In this document: one piece after another, positions 1 through 13,239 of the stretch
How positions within the stretch are numbered: the first letter of the stretch is position 1
Layout of the letters: each line of letters begins with the position of its first letter
NCBI GenBank assembly: GCA_039654915.1
Contig: CM077594.1
Coordinates: forward strand, 89,790,893-89,854,892
Direction: 5' to 3'
Source of the DNA: Aquilaria yunnanensis
Lineage: Eukaryota > Streptophyta > Magnoliopsida > Malvales > Thymelaeaceae
Length of the DNA stretch: 64,000 bases
Notes under the pieces: model-generated
Told to the model about the DNA's origin: nothing
Database searches by the model: none
Seen by the model: the letters and a program-made list of their open reading frames with translations, nothing else
Position numbers and translations under genes: made by a program

Positions 1-102
1 TGCACGTTAGAAATTGGTACCAACGGTCCTATACGTTGGTAATTACCAACGTCTAAGCCGTTGGTAAAAAACACGTTGGAAAAGGAGCAAAAGTTAGTAG
101 TG
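1..102. mobile_element. CACTA (EnSpm) transposon, right terminus only
   Basis: Read outward on the minus strand, the sequence starting at 102 begins CACTACTAAC. It is followed by subterminal repeats of the motif ACCAACG in both orientations (positions 1-80). That is the layout of a CACTA element end: a terminal CACTA plus arrays of short subterminal repeats. The other end lies outside the window. The flanking triplet is AAC at 103-105, so the matching 3-bp duplication should precede the far end. Confidence 0.7.
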
Positions 103-1839
103 AACATTAAGGAATCTAAACTTCCTGAAGAAATATATTAAATACGGCACCAATCAATTTTAGCCTAATTGAATCAAAAAGAGAAAAGTGATCAAATACC
201 AAAAATCACACATTTTCTCATAAGGTCGAAGAACACAGCCACTGGCCCTAATAGAGCAGCCAATGGAAATACTAAAAATTGCCATCAATTTCATTAGATT
301 TGGTGTCATTTAAGAGCCAATTAAGCAAAAGGCAAAATCGAAAGGTGAAGGAGAAAGGCAAAGGTGAAATTGAGATCGATCCAAAAGTGAAATCAATTTC
401 CCTTCCACCCTTTTGCTCACCCTCCTCCTCTCATTTCCTTCCACCGCTGTTGTTTTCAACATGACTTTATGCCGAAAGGCTTTCAGTAAGAATAGAGCTA
501 ACTGCAATAAAGGTTTGACATTGAGATTGATTTGATGGCCAAATTGAAAGGCAAAGGCGAAATCATGCAAGTTGAGCTGTCAGAAGATCTGGCAAAAAAA
601 TCTCATTCTTGCCCCCATCTTCTTCTTTCGTTGTAGCTCCTCCTCAACTAAGTCCGGGTAAGTTCAATTCCATGTTAACGACATCTAGGTTGAGGTTGAT
701 TGGAAAATCGCAAAGGGTGGGTGAAATCAGTGCTAATGAAAAGGAGAGAATTTCGATACTATGTACAGGCCTAGGTGAAATCAGGGTGTAAAAATGGGGC
801 GGAAATGTAAAATTGGATTTGATGGGGGTGTAAACATTAGTTTTAGAATTTAATGGTTTAAAATTATTAAACATTAGTTTAATGACCAAAATTATTTTTT
901 TTATTTTAATGTTAATTAATGTCACATCAGTAAATCTGTCTATTTTGACAGTAAAATGGATAGAAAATACCCAATTGGAATGCACATAATCAGGTACGAT
1001 ACTTCAATAAGATAATTTTAAGATAGAATATTCATTTAGGAAACAAAAATAAGCTTAGGTACTCGCTTAGGATACGAAAATAAGCTAAGAGACCCTAAGT
1101 GAAATTTACCAAATTTTAATTTCATTGAAATTTATGAGGTTTTGTACTTCAAATGTTCAAACAATGGCAAATTTATAAGTGCATGCAACCTAAGTAAGTT
1201 ACAGGACTTGAGTTTGAGGATTGATTGAAGTATACTTCGTCAAACTTCATATAGAAAGTATTTACTTTCTAGTTCCTTATGCCTCAAAACTTTATAATGA
1301 GTTTAAGCATATATGTAATTTACATTATCTAGCCTAACATAGTCAAACTATTTACAACATGACTTAAAAGTTTCTAGAAATGTATAGACGAGCTTTTCAA
1401 TCAAGAAAAAAAAATCCAAGTTATATTGTTCGAGAGAATGTGCTCTTTGTAGGGTTTTGGGGAGCCAAACAATGTAACAAAATTAATCGAAACACTCCAA
1501 GGATCTAAGTAAAATATGGTAAATCGGGTGTTTGAAATTTTTATACTTAGTAGGTTGAGATCTTTTATTTAACCGATGAGCCGAATCACAAAATTTAAAC
1601 AATTGATGCATTCAAGCCCTCTACGATATTCACACGAACCTTTTGGATCACTACGCCTCATTTAGGTTTTGGCAGAAGCATTCCTTTTGTGCTCGCAATA
1701 CTAGCTTGCGTTCTCCAATGACATACAAGATGGGAGTGGGCTTGGAGATTTTCAAAACCTTTTCTGAATTTCATCCTAGGGAGGCATCCACAAAAATAAC
1801 AATGTATAACATATATATAATGAAGCAAAATTCCCAAGC
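103..1839. other. Intergenic, no gene recognised
   Basis: AT-rich sequence with only short chance reading frames (61-113 codons). None has recognisable domains, conserved composition or plausible splice structure. I see no RNA gene. Confidence 0.5.
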
Positions 1840-2760
1840 CTAATAGGTTTTATAATCCTAATTTGATTAGGCCTAATTTCAAACTTAACAATGGCTAAAT
1901 TATTGGGTCAATAATTAATCTGAATTTATCATGAAACCAACTACAAACAATTTAACTCATACACTCAAATAATCCAGTTGGCTCTAAGTGTGTGATCCTA
2001 CAGACTCTTATAACGTTGGCAATAATCATAAATCACATTTATGATCATAAACAATAAGCAGTGTCTAGTAACACATCAATGCTACCCAAATGATAAGATA
2101 GTTGGTGATTTGACTAAACCTCTATGATCATTATCTGTATATACCATCATCCATTTAACCAATGATATCAAAATTGAGCACGAGATATAAAATGTGTCAC
2201 TCTTGTATAGCCCAATCTTTAGTTTCTTGATTTCTGAGTAGATTTACTTAAATTGATGTTATTGATATTCTATATCAACTTATCTAAGCATGGTTATGCA
2301 TTTTTTTTGTCTCACTTAATCAAGGGGCCCGGAGATATCATTCTCATTACATAGGAGGGACAAATCTCATCTTGATCATACAAATCTCTACGCATGATAT
2401 GTAATATACTTGATAACCACCATCATATTCACTCAGTTATAAGCAACAAAGGGAAATATCAAAGTATGTGATTCACATGTAGTGAACCTTGATAATCTCA
2501 GGTCAAAGGGCTACATATATTATAATCACTATGAGAATAATTTATAACACTTATATAACGATCCACATAAAATTCTCATGGTGGATCAGTTCAGTATATA
2601 AGTTCTCCAACTTGTACCCATATGTAAACTACATATCTTATATTAGTCAACATATATGTTAGTATTTACGTATTATTACAACCCACTCCACAATAATACT
2701 ATATTAGGGACATTTAAGAATATTAGTATTCTAGAGTTATAATTATGCTTGATTATGTTA
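1840..2760. repeat. Non-coding dispersed repeat, probably LTR-retrotransposon derived
   Basis: This stretch has no open frame. It contains text I associate with the non-coding parts of plant LTR retrotransposons: a run around 2310-2340 (CTCACTTAATCAAGGGG), then a series of phrases on rejection of tandem structure but with repeated ATATACT/ATAATCAC words. No LTR ends, primer site or target duplication could be located, so the assignment rests on familiarity only. Confidence 0.25.
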
Positions 2761-2889
2761 TGAAAAAATAAACAAAAAAATACAATTATTGGAATAATGC
2801 CTCAATAAAATATCACGACTCAATATGTAAAATACAATTATCTCATGATTAGCTTTTGCGCACAATACTAGCACTTTTAGTTAGTTGGA

Positions 2890-4095
2890 GTGCAAAATTT
2901 ATAATTCACCCTTGAACTCGATCGAAATGAACATATAGCCTCTTCATCATCAACTTGGTACAAAACCCTTCGAAGTCTTTGCTATTGTCATTGTTAATCA
3001 CGTGCAAGCACATCAATAACTTTTGCAATGAAAGTTTTATTTTATGAAATTTGCACAACATTTAGGACCAAAATTCTAATAAAATTTAAATTGAATGCTC
3101 ATTGGAACATTTTCAAAAAGTTAGCTATTGGTGCTGCAACCAGAAGCGATCTCCGCCACCACAACGGCCACTACTAATTGTTCTACTAGTTTAATCCACC
3201 ACTGGCAACCAGCCAACCATTCGGCCCACACAAACCCTGTTTGTTGTTCAACCAACCATTTCAAGTGCCAAAATCCCGCTTGGTGCTCAACCAACCAATT
3301 CAAGCCGAATCAAGAAACACTCGACTGTGCAATAGTGGCTTTAACAGCGAGACTCAATGGGTCAATTTTGGGGCAAGAGATCTGTGTGGTTGGAAGGTGC
3401 TCCATTGTTGCTGAACTAGCTGTGATGGTTAGGAATAGTTATTTTGACTTGGTAAAGATTAGGGCCCTATAGTCATATTCAGACAATAAGGCATTATCCA
3501 CTCTTGAGATCTAAACTACCGTTTATCCATTATTTTTACAACTTTCACTACAATTTTCTCTTTTTCATGTGCTTTTATGTCTGATTGTATAAAGAAAAAT
3601 TCATCTTATGTGCTCATCCTCACAACTTAAAGAGGATAAGGCCCTTAAGTTATGGAGTTGACGATCTAGCCTTGGCTTCATCGAGTGAACGCAACAATTC
3701 CTAACCTGTAAACTCCGTGCCTAATCTAATTAAACAGCAACAACCCTCCATGATTCTTCATGTTCTCCTATTTTGTATCCTATTCAGAGCCATTGTCCAC
3801 CACATAAGCTGATTGACGGCCCAAATTTTCCAACCAATGAACACTTTCTTCTTGAGTTGCTTGGGTTAAATTTCTAACAATCATTCAACTTATACTTTGT
3901 TAGTATTTTGGTCCTAAATGTTATTAATAGTTCAAAGAGCACGGGCATTGTTAGAGAAGTTACATGCCCATGTGACAGACAGTGTCTAATGGAAGGCTTA
4001 CATATCTGATTTCTCCGAGTTCGAGGGGTTATGTATACTGATCAACGTTTAGTGGGCTGTATGTCTGTTCCGCTTGAGTTCAAGGTATTTCGCCC
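2890..4095. mobile_element. Non-autonomous Mutator-like element (MULE) with long inverted repeats
   Basis: The sequence inward from 2890 and the reverse complement inward from 4095 are diverged copies. Both carry CCTTGAACTC followed by an ATGAACATA/ACAGACATA-AGCC block. About 150-200 bp further in, both carry AACATTTAGGACCAAAAT (3057-3074 and its inverse near 3900-3920). Flanking 9-mers are TTAGTTGGA (2881-2889) and TTGGTTGGA (4096-4104), 8 of 9 identical, the size expected for MULEs. The interior holds a GC-richer 114-codon open frame (3128-3472) with no recognised domain, which may be a captured fragment. Confidence 0.65.
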
Positions 4096-5539
4096 TTGGT
4101 TGGAGCTAGTAATCTAGGCCTGAATAAACAAAATCAACAAAATCTTGTTATTATTTTTATGCTTGTTTTTTAAAATTTAGAATTGTTTAATTTCTTTCAT
4201 TTGTTCGCTTTCATAAATGATCGTGATTTAGAAATAAATGATTGATAATCATTATTGATGAAATGTTGACAAGGGGATATGTTAGGTTTTTTCTATTTTT
4301 ATCATTTGTCTTTTTCTTTCTTGTTCTGCACTTATTTCCCTGTAGATGGAGTTCTAGGGGTGTATTTGAGGAGATTATTAATAAGTGATTACTAGTTATC
4401 ATTTTATATTAACTGATTATTTGCTGAACTTATATATCAGTTAAACTCGGTTCAAAGCACTTTGGTAAAATTATTAATGATCTTTATTTTTTCAAGTTGG
4501 GAAAACAAATTGATAAAAATTATTTTGTTGAAGAGACAATTAGATATATAGATTATTAACTTTCAAACACATCAATTCTAGATTAAAAAAAAAGAAGTCA
4601 AATTAAAAAAAATAATAATAAGTGCTTATTGTACTAATCCCCGTAAAATGCTCCCCGAGTTTGGTTTTTGTTCTAGGTGATTTTACATTATTTCGTCAAG
4701 TGTATCGTTGTTTACATAAAAGTAAAGTTTGTCCTTACTATCTTTATTACACTAGCTTCTGCATGTACGAGTACGATGTATGGGTTAATAATTTTATATA
4801 TTTTTGTGCATATAAGTAATTCCTAAAAAGTAATTAAACTCTTATTAAATTTTAAGAATAAAAACTCGTTTTATATGTTGAAAAATTTTAAATAATTATT
4901 GCTAACTAATTTTTATTACAAAAATAATAAATAAATTTGTCAAAAGAATAATTAGTTAAAATTTTAAAAAGGGAAATACAATAATTGTATTTAACTATAT
5001 AAACGAGAAGATAAACTAGAAGTCATAAGCACATTATCATGCATGCATCTTTTTCTATTAATTAATGCTGAATAATCATGAGAATTTTTAATTTTCATTT
5101 CATAAACATTCTTTCTAACATTTTTGTTTCATATATTTATTTTTTTTATTTTATACAAAAAGACTATCCAATTATATAATATTGTGATTGAGATAAACAC
5201 AACTTGCTTCTCATTTTTCTCATTTAGTAATGACATTATATGAGTTAAGGCCGGTAACATTAAAACTATATCTATATGGATATTCTACAGTATGTTCGAT
5301 CTCTTTTTTTTTTTTTTTTTTCCTTCTGCAGCTTTTTTTTTTTTAACTACAAAAGAATTGAATTAAAGCCAAGAAGGCTTACAAATGGGAGCTAGCTACT
5401 GGCTAAGCTCATGTGTAATGTTTGTTTATCCACAAGAATAACACCTACTCCCCCCTTCAAGCGGAATTACACAATTAAACCACAAAGCACCTGAACATCT
5501 AAACCATAAATTAAGTTACAGAATATTTTAACAGCTAGC
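4096..5539. other. AT-rich intergenic, no gene recognised
   Basis: Very AT-rich with poly-T runs near 5309-5345. Only short random frames are present. No terminal repeats or RNA-gene signature were seen. Confidence 0.5.
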
Positions 5540-7870
5540 TAAGGGATTTAAAACCCAAGATGACCAAGAGACTTTGAATTTAGGACACCTATTAGTAAAC
5601 CAAAGAAAAGATACTCCTTGTATATCTCCTAATATATTCAAAAATGAATTTTGACCTTCTCCAAAAATAATCTTGTTTCTTTGCTTCTAGATGAGCCAAG
5701 CTGTAATGAATGAAACAGCTTCCCAATTTTTCTTCTGTGACCTGTCAACTAAAGCTTGAGGAGTCATACATAAACGATCTTGAACATCCAATTTAGGTGT
5801 ATAGTCAATCTGCCACCATTTGAATATTTGCTTCCACACTTCTTCAAATGTCTTGCATGCACCAGACAATGCACTCCTGATTCAACAACATCAGCACAAA
5901 AAGAACAACAAATATTGTTTGGCCTTATTCCCTGATGAAATAGATTTATCTTGGTCAACAGCTTGTCTTGACATGTTCTCTAAACAAAAACATTGATCTT
6001 TTTGGGGACCCAGTTGTTCCATTTGGTTGCTTCAATTCCATCAGTTTGTAGCATGTTTTCATCAATTCAATGGGCAGCTTCATTGGCCAGAAAAACACCT
6101 ATTGAATTCGGTCTCCACCAGCATTTGGTTAAGCAATCTTTTTCAACCTGCACATTGTTAATAATATTTGAAAGGACTTCAAACTCCCCTTCTCTTTTTC
6201 TCTTAATTCTTTTCACCAACCCTATTCCCACATTCAGTTATTTCCTATCCAGCTCACCTTATCCCTTATCACACAATTTTTTGAAGTTTCTAGCCCATAT
6301 AATCTAGGCAACATCTTCCTTAGACAAGAGTTGTCAGCCCCAAATGTTATCACAAAATTTAATCCTTTCTCTATTTCCTAGCTTCCATGAAAAAATTTAT
6401 AAAATGGTATCCCATTCCCAATCTCAATAATATCAAACCTAACTTTTATAATGCTGCTCTAGATTCCACCCTTGTGCTGACCTTATTCTTCTCCAGCTAA
6501 CCCTCCTAACTCCTCATAAAAATATTTTATTAACCGAGCCCTAAGCCTATCACCTTCCATTCTAAACCTTTACCACCATTTTCACAATAAAGCTAAATTT
6601 TTTTTATTTTAAACTACCTATTCCTAGACCAACAAATATTTTACTGCACAAAACTTTATCCCATGCCACCCAAGCTAACTTCATTTTTTCTCCATTCCCC
6701 CCCCCCCCCAAAAGTATTAAAGCCTTAAATTCTCTAGGTTTTTTAAAACACTCTCGGGGGCACGGAACAATGAGATGTAATACAGGGCTAGGTTTCCAAG
6801 GGTAGACTTCAATAGAGTTAGCCTTCCACTGATTGAAAAAAGATTGGCCCTCCAACTACATAGCTTGGATTTGAATTTCTCTATTATTTTACTCCATGCC
6901 TGCACCTTATTCATGTTTACTCCAACTGGAAGTCCAAGATAAGTAAAAGGCAGATTATTCACCAAACAATTTAAGGAAGAAGCTACTCTTTCAACTGTTG
7001 GTTAAGGAACTCTAACTTTTATGATTTTGCTTTTAGTGAGGTTTACTTTTAGTCCAGATGACTTTTGAAAAATAGTCAACAAACGCACCAAATTTTGTGC
7101 GTTTAACAAAGACCAATCCCTAAAGAAAATCACATCATCTGCATATTGGAGCTTGGAAATAACTAAGTTACCATTATTCAGTGACACCCCTTTAAAAATC
7201 TTTTTCTCTAATGCTTCGAGTATCATCACGTTTAAAGCTTTCGCCGCCAAGATGAAAAGGAATGGGGACAATGGGTCTCCTTCGCAAACTTCCTTTTCCA
7301 TCTTAAATTCAGTGGTAAGGCTTCCGTTAACTAAAACAAAAATCGAGTCTAAATAGGACCGGACTCATCGTCTCCATTTTTCTCCAAAACCTATTTGAGA
7401 CATGACTAAGTCTAAAAAATTTCAATTCAAGCTATCAAAAGCTTTTTCGAAGTCAATTTTGAATACTAATAGCTACTGCCTTTTCTTCTTTATCCATCTG
7501 ATTAACTCATCTGAAATTAGTGCTCCGTAAAAAATTTGCCTGCTTTTAATAAAACCAAATTGCACATCACTGATAACATAAAGAATGACTTGCTTTAATC
7601 TTTCAGCCTAGATTTTTGCTATAATCTTGTGCCAGCTACCAATGAGACAGATCGGTCGATAATCATTTAGGTAAATAAGGTTCTTCATCTTTGGCACTAA
7701 AGTGAAGAATGATGAGTTACATCTCCTTTCCAACTTACCAGAACATTCAAATTGCTTAACAAAATCGATTACATCCTAATTTATAAGTGACCGGTACTTT
7801 TTCAATAAATTAAATGAAAATCCATTTGAACTAAAGGCTTGCTGCCTCATTTGCCCTACCACACCCAAAT
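5540..7870 (-). mobile_element. Degenerate non-LTR retrotransposon (LINE, L1-type)
   Basis: The minus strand carries, in order, the reverse transcriptase core (about 7860 to 6720) and a zinc-finger zf-RVT-like segment (about 5960 to 5640). The zf-RVT-like segment has residues such as CCSFCADVVES and HCLVHARH. The frame is broken by several stops and shifts. No 5' endonuclease ORF and no poly-A tail or target duplication were found, so boundaries are approximate. Confidence 0.8.
6717..7860 (-). pseudogene. LINE reverse transcriptase domain, broken
   Basis: Reading the minus strand from about 7860 gives the plant LINE RT series: PKMKN, then NDYRPICLIGSWHKIIAK, then FGFIKSRQI, then KIDFEKAFDS (first catalytic Asp region), then the YADD box. 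An uninterrupted 99-codon block (7301-7002) contains GDPLSPFLFILAA and LQYADDVIFF. A second block (6965-6717) contains FTYLGLPVG and SGRLTLLKS, typical of the region after the RT palm. Stops between 7320 and 7860 and a frame change near 7000 make it non-functional. The enzyme would copy its own RNA into DNA at a nicked target; here it is a fossil. Confidence 0.85.
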
Positions 7871-8559
7871 AACCTTTGTTTTCATTTTCATGTTTTCTTT
7901 TCTTAAATTGTTTGATTGTAATACTTTGATTTTTACTTATATATGTTTTGGGCCTTGTGATTTTTTACTTTGCTAATAGTTACTTCTAAATTAAAGTCAC
8001 ATGGTTTGTGTTGTTTTTTTTTTTTCAAATACAAAATATATAAGCAGTTTTGTTTGATCTTGTTTTATATCATGTGTAGTTTCAATCATTTTTTGTTTTA
8101 ACCAAACATGGTGATCTACATTTCCTTGGCATTTTTTCCTATGTAAATGATTCATATCAACATCTTGGGCATCAACCATATCTTTTACTAATTGGAGGAT
8201 TGGTGAAAAGAAGAGAAAAGGGAAGTAAATTTGTATACAAAGTATATAATAAAAATTAAAAATAAAGAAAATAAAGAAAATTTTTTCTAAATAAAATCTA
8301 TCTTATTCCATTTCCTGCTGCTCTTAAACTTCTCTTCCCCACCAACCTTTAAGGTTAAGATGATGTATTGAATCTCCTCCATAAAATCTCTACCTTGTAC
8401 TTTTTATTATTCATGCAATAACTTACACATTAAAGTTGAGAAACAACTTAGCAATGTAAGATTCATGCATCCAACCACCATGTCAAGGATTCTAAAAAGG
8501 CTTGAAACCCTTGCCTTTAAACCTTGATTCACCTAATTCCCTGTCCAGAGCTATAGCCA
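7871..8559. other. No gene recognised
   Basis: AT-rich spacer between the LINE and the retrotransposon gag fragment. Only a 60-codon chance frame is present. The left limit of the neighbouring retroelement may lie within it, but I could not place it. Confidence 0.4.
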
Positions 8560-9540
8560 TCTAGACCACTTGGTGGTAGCTTTTAATACTCACCAGTTTG
8601 ATGAACTTTCTCCAAACAAGTTTTAATCCAAGCATGAATTTCTTAGCTTCCATATCTCATTTGTTAAAAACATGAAGAGTATATTTTATAAGTGAACTAA
8701 ACCGCTACTCATAATCAGCCATAAACATTTCCTTTTGGGTTATTTCCTCAAACTCGGCTCTTTTTTTTTCATGGGCAGCTTTACTAGTATACTGCCTCCT
8801 AAGCTTCTTATTAAAGTCCTTCCAATCAAGGACTTTTTCTGTGGCGTTCTGCCTTTTTTAGTTCACCCTTCCACTAAATAGAGAACCTTACCTTTCAAGT
8901 AGAAGGGTGCTAATCTGAGTCTTTTTTGGGAGTCTATGTGCAATGAGGTAAAGTGGTCTTCCATGTGGAGAACCAATCTTTAGCAACATTGGGGTCTCCA
9001 CTTCCATAGAATATAGCTAGTCCTAAACATTTAAACATTGTTAAAAGCCTCATATCTTCGGGGTATGACATTAGTCCTCTTCTTCCTCTGAGGATAGACA
9101 TCTTTCTTAGTGTCTTTATTGGCATCTTTACATTCTTGAGCCTAGTATCGCTCTTCTTGGTTTTTGTGTTTAGGGTTAAACTCAAACTTCCTGTCCCTTA
9201 CCCCATCAAGGTTACCTTGGGCATTAGCTTTAGCTTTACAATGTTGTTGTGATTCTCTTAAGAGAGTAGTTATTCCTTCATTCAATTCTATCAGTTTGTT
9301 ATTCACACCTTACAACAAACTTGCAATATCCTACAACATATGCATTACTGGGTCACTTGAACCCTTAATAAGATTTTGTTCAATACATATTCTTGTTCCT
9401 GTGATAAACATTGTACCTGTAATCAAAATCATAAAACATCCTTAGAATAATTCATATACAAATAAAAAAGCATAACAACATATCATAAGACTTCTTTTCT
9501 TGATCTTAGACATTTTCCTCTAGTATGACACTTATAAAAC
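8560..9540 (-). pseudogene. LTR-retrotransposon gag fragment
   Basis: Minus-strand frames give a Ty3-type gag signature with stops and shifts. From about 9020 they read FYGSGDPNVAKDWFSTWK, then RLRLAPFYLKGKVL. Further along come a DWKDFNK-KLRRQY segment near 8830 and AEFEEITQKEMFMADYE with RFSSLIKY near 8700. The gag start lies just inside the primer-binding site at 9553-9563, the expected order LTR-PBS-gag on this strand. Nothing of protease, RT or integrase follows toward lower coordinates, so the element is truncated. Confidence 0.7.
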
Positions 9541-9552
9541 TCACAAGCTTTA

Positions 9553-9563
9553 CTTTGATACCA
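9553..9563 (-). other. Primer-binding site (initiator tRNA-Met type)
   Basis: The minus strand reads TGGTATCAAAG, one base from the LTR end at 9565. It matches the usual tRNA-Met(i) complementary motif TGGTATCAGAG except at one position. This fixes the element's orientation and the inner LTR boundary. Confidence 0.75.
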
Positions 9564-9564
9564 C

Positions 9565-11963
9565 TGTTAATGAGCTCATGCTCAACCCAGTACAGGTGTT
9601 CCTAAGACCTTTAATCAACTGAGATTTAGTAATCCCACACTTAAGTACTATTGGCTAAGTCAATACTTGTGTTACATTAAAACCTTTCGTCTCACTAATT
9701 GTTTAACCTAATCCACAAAGTGTGCATGTTTTACTTAAGTATCAGTAAAATAACTTAAAAATAAAACATTCCAAAGTTTGCTATGACATTTACAAATCAT
9801 CGTGAAACACATACTGAAATTACCAAAGTAAGTAACTTAGACTTCAATTATCAAAGTTTATGTACAACAAACACTTAACTTATGTACATTCAAAAGTATT
9901 TTTAGTATTTACAAACACTTATGAGCCTTTACAATGTGACCATATTAGAGGCGTTCTTAGACACACAGAAAACCCACATATACTACAAGTTCTGAGCTCA
10001 TCAAAAACATTTCCTACTTGCATAAGCTCATTAGTAACAAAAATGGAAAGTGTCCACCTACTTGTGCACCCTTAGTCTACCAACTAAAGAGGACAACAAT
10101 TAACTTAGTTTGTGCTTCAACATTGTTTGACAAAGCACTTAGGACTAGTTAAGATTCCATTAAAGAAATACCCATACAAAAACTTACTAACAACCCCTCA
10201 GTGGGCATTAGGCTTCTCGGTTTTAAGATTTGCAAAAACGAGTCACTTAAAGTGGTGAGAATTCATAAATTCTTTTTAAGGGATTAAATACCTACAAAAA
10301 AATCTTAAGACAAGTATATACAACATTTATATACATCTTAAAGCAAGCTTAGAACATTCTGATGTCTTAATTAATGACCACTAAGAAAGGTTCTATCATG
10401 TGAACCAAACCTTAACTTGTCCTACTCATAACAATATATGATTGCTTTAACAAGCTTAGTTTACTCTTTCTTATCTTTAATCACATTGTATAAGAGTTAA
10501 CTTAAACTTGGTGGCTGAGATTTCTAAGCTAAATAGCTTAACTACGGTGCGTTAGAAGCTTGAAGCCCTACTTTAAATTTTAGCACTTTTAATTTTACAT
10601 AAGGCATACTTATTTGGTTAGCCCTTAAGTCACTTCTTGTCCACACCTTAACTCTCTTAAAAGATGCTTTAAACTTGCTCTATAATTGGTTTTAAAACAC
10701 TTTTTTCTAATTCCCACACATCTTTGAATAGTTCAGGTATCAAAACAGAAGCATTAGGAACCCCTTAGAGGCATTATCTTCTAGATGATCCCCTATGTCT
10801 ACAACTTTAGTTTCTTTGGCCGCGACCTTGGGACTCATCCTGGGTGCTGCCAATATGCCAAGCACCTAAGCTTATGGCTTCTATTTTTTTGGGTCATGGC
10901 CCTAGTTTGTCCTACTGCATGCTTTGTTTCATGTAAGACATGCACAATTTGCCCTTTACTTATTTACCATGAACCAAAACCAACTTGAATTCACTTCCAA
11001 TACATTTTCACATCAGAGATAACATGTAAATGAATTAATTAAAACTTTTAAACTTAAAAATCCCTTACCTGAACAAAGATCACAAGCTCCAAATCCATAA
11101 TGCACAGTTAAGCACAAACTACACTTTATCTTGTAAATCATGTAACATTTAGTTTTGGCCTAGCAAATTGATTGCCCAAGCATTAGAACTCATTTATTGA
11201 TCTAAATTTGAGCATCATAAGCTTAGAACAATATTAGAAAACCCCTTTGAGTCTTTGAGACCCAAATCAACCTCCTTTAGGACCCTTTCAGATACATGTT
11301 TCAAATGAAAGAATTTGACTTAAGGATGGGTTAACTAGCTTACCCAAGCCTTGATTAATTAGGCAAAGCCACTTACCTCAATAAAAACCAAAAAAAAGAA
11401 GCCCTCCCAAGGCTAGAAACATGATCACCCATTTCCTCTAGTCGAAACTAACTTCAAGCATAAAAAAAAAAAAACTCCAATGAAAGCTTCATTTTGGAAA
11501 GAAAATGATTTTGAAGAGTTTTTGGGGTTCTTTTGGATTCAAAATGGCGCTGAGAGGATAAGAAATGAAGGTGGATCACAAGTCTAGCAAGATTTTCCCT
11601 TTGAAAGGCTTTATTGATACCTTAACCCCCATAAAAGTTAAGCTTATGTATACTTTGGTCATAAGGTCTCAAAGAGTTCTTATTTTTATTTCATAAACCA
11701 AATTAAGATTAGGAGATATCTTTAACCCTTCAAAGGATTCATTTCCATATTCTAATTCTATTTATGATTAAAAAAATAAGGCATTTTAGCTAAAACGACC
11801 ATTTTGTCCGTCTTGTTCAAACTTTGCTCAAATAGTCAAACCATTTACTAACTTCCTACACTAATTCAAAAAATTATTACTTAATGTGAAAATAGGATTC
11901 TTACACATGAAAATATCATTCTTACATTATTAATCTTGGTTATGCTATAGGAGAGTTGTAACA
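9565..11963 (-). repeat. 5' LTR of a truncated LTR retrotransposon
   Basis: On the minus strand this block begins TGTTACAACTCTCC (from 11963) and ends CATTAACA (to 9565), giving the inverted dinucleotides TG/CA extended to TGTTA/TAACA. It abuts the primer-binding site. The length is about 2.4 kb, long but within the range of plant Ty3/gypsy LTRs. No second copy occurs in the window. The small ORFs inside (for example 9860-10075 and 10785-10988, +) are incidental. Confidence 0.7.
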
Positions 11964-12904
11964 ACATTTAGCTTTAATCAACCACTTTTTCGCCTTTCAT
12001 TCTTTTTAGGGACGTTAGCATACCTCTCTTTCTATAAGGCATCATTTTACCAACAGATATGTCATTTCGCCTTTGAAGCCTTGAAGGTGATGATGTATCA
12101 TTCCTTAACTTTCTAAGGGACATTTATTTGCCTTATTAACCCTAAAAGACATCATTATGTCTCACATAAAGATCTTTTGCTACCAAAAGGGGGCATTGTT
12201 TCACAAATGGGTCTTGCAAAATAGGTGCCTTACCCCACATTTTTTAAGTAAAGGGACATGTTGACTCCATATAGGCTTATAGACCCATACCAAGGCCTAA
12301 ACTATTTAACTTGTCCAATAGGGCCCATTCGACCACCTACACGACCTAACAGGCTGACACCTATGCTAGAAGGGAAAAAGACTCCAACTTGGAAAGACAA
12401 TCTTACATTAAAGAGACTTTTCTTCATACATGTCTTTTCTTAGCACTATAAAAAAGAACCTCCATGGCGTTTTCAAAGATATATTATTTACTCTATCATC
12501 CTAGCCTTCATAACTTTTTCATTCCTGTACAAGGACCTAACTTGACCATTAAAGGGTTCTCCCATAAGCACACACCTTGGGGTTCTAATAGTGTCTTTGA
12601 ATGCAAGATCTCAGGTTCATGCTATCCAAGCGTCAAAGCTAGTTTGCCCAGTTTGGTTGGTAGCTTCCTACTTTGGCTATCACCTATTATGGGAGAAACT
12701 ATTCTTAGAACTATTACCTTTGGCAATTATGCATTGTAGGGGTGCTTAAATCTCTGGCCCTAAATGTTTATAATTAGCTTTATGAATAGTTTTATTTGTT
12801 TTCCTCTTTTAATTCATTACCTTTTTTACAAAAAAAAATGTGAATAGCAACAACAAGCAACCATCGCTTACTTCACTAATTGCTAGCACACTTATGTAAA
12901 AAAA
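11964..12904. other. No gene recognised; possible retroelement debris
   Basis: Short open frames at 12258-12443 and 12464-12739 (+) have no recognisable domain. A purine run AAAAGGGGGCATTG at 12186-12199 resembles a polypurine tract next to an LTR start. No LTR partner was found. Confidence 0.35.
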
Positions 12905-12908
12905 AAAG

Positions 12909-13060
12909 ATGGAGGTCCTGAAGCCTCAGCGTAAGTGGTAGAGGCATATGACGCTAAGGTAGAGGTTAGGGGTTCAAACCCTGCCTCTAGCAAACTTTTC
13001 ATAAAATGTCAATTATGTTAGTTTAGTGGCCTTTTAGGTCCCAGAAAAATAGACTTTCTC
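12909..13060 (+). mobile_element. tRNA-derived SINE-like unit
   Basis: An A-box-like stretch (CAGCGTAAGTGGTAGAGG, about 12928-12945) and a B-box (GGTTCAAACCC, 12971-12981) lie about 35 bp apart. This is the internal RNA polymerase III promoter arrangement of tRNA-derived SINEs. The tRNA-like head is followed by unrelated sequence rather than a CCA-less acceptor stem, so it does not fold as a complete tRNA. The 3' limit is uncertain. Confidence 0.55.
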
Positions 13061-13239
13061 TCATTCCTTTAATTATAAAGTACCTCATACCCTTACATTT
13101 ATACAAATACTTTTGATTACCAAAGGAAAAAAAAAAAAGAACTTTGCTTTTTTATAATAAAAAAATGAAGAGCTAAGAAAGTAGAGAAAAAGCTATATTG
13201 TGAGTTGGAAATATTCATTTCCTAGAAATCATAACCAAA

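Noticed and set aside
12921..12995. Possible functional tRNA gene
   Set aside because: A- and B-boxes are present, but the acceptor and anticodon stems cannot be paired convincingly; a SINE fits better.
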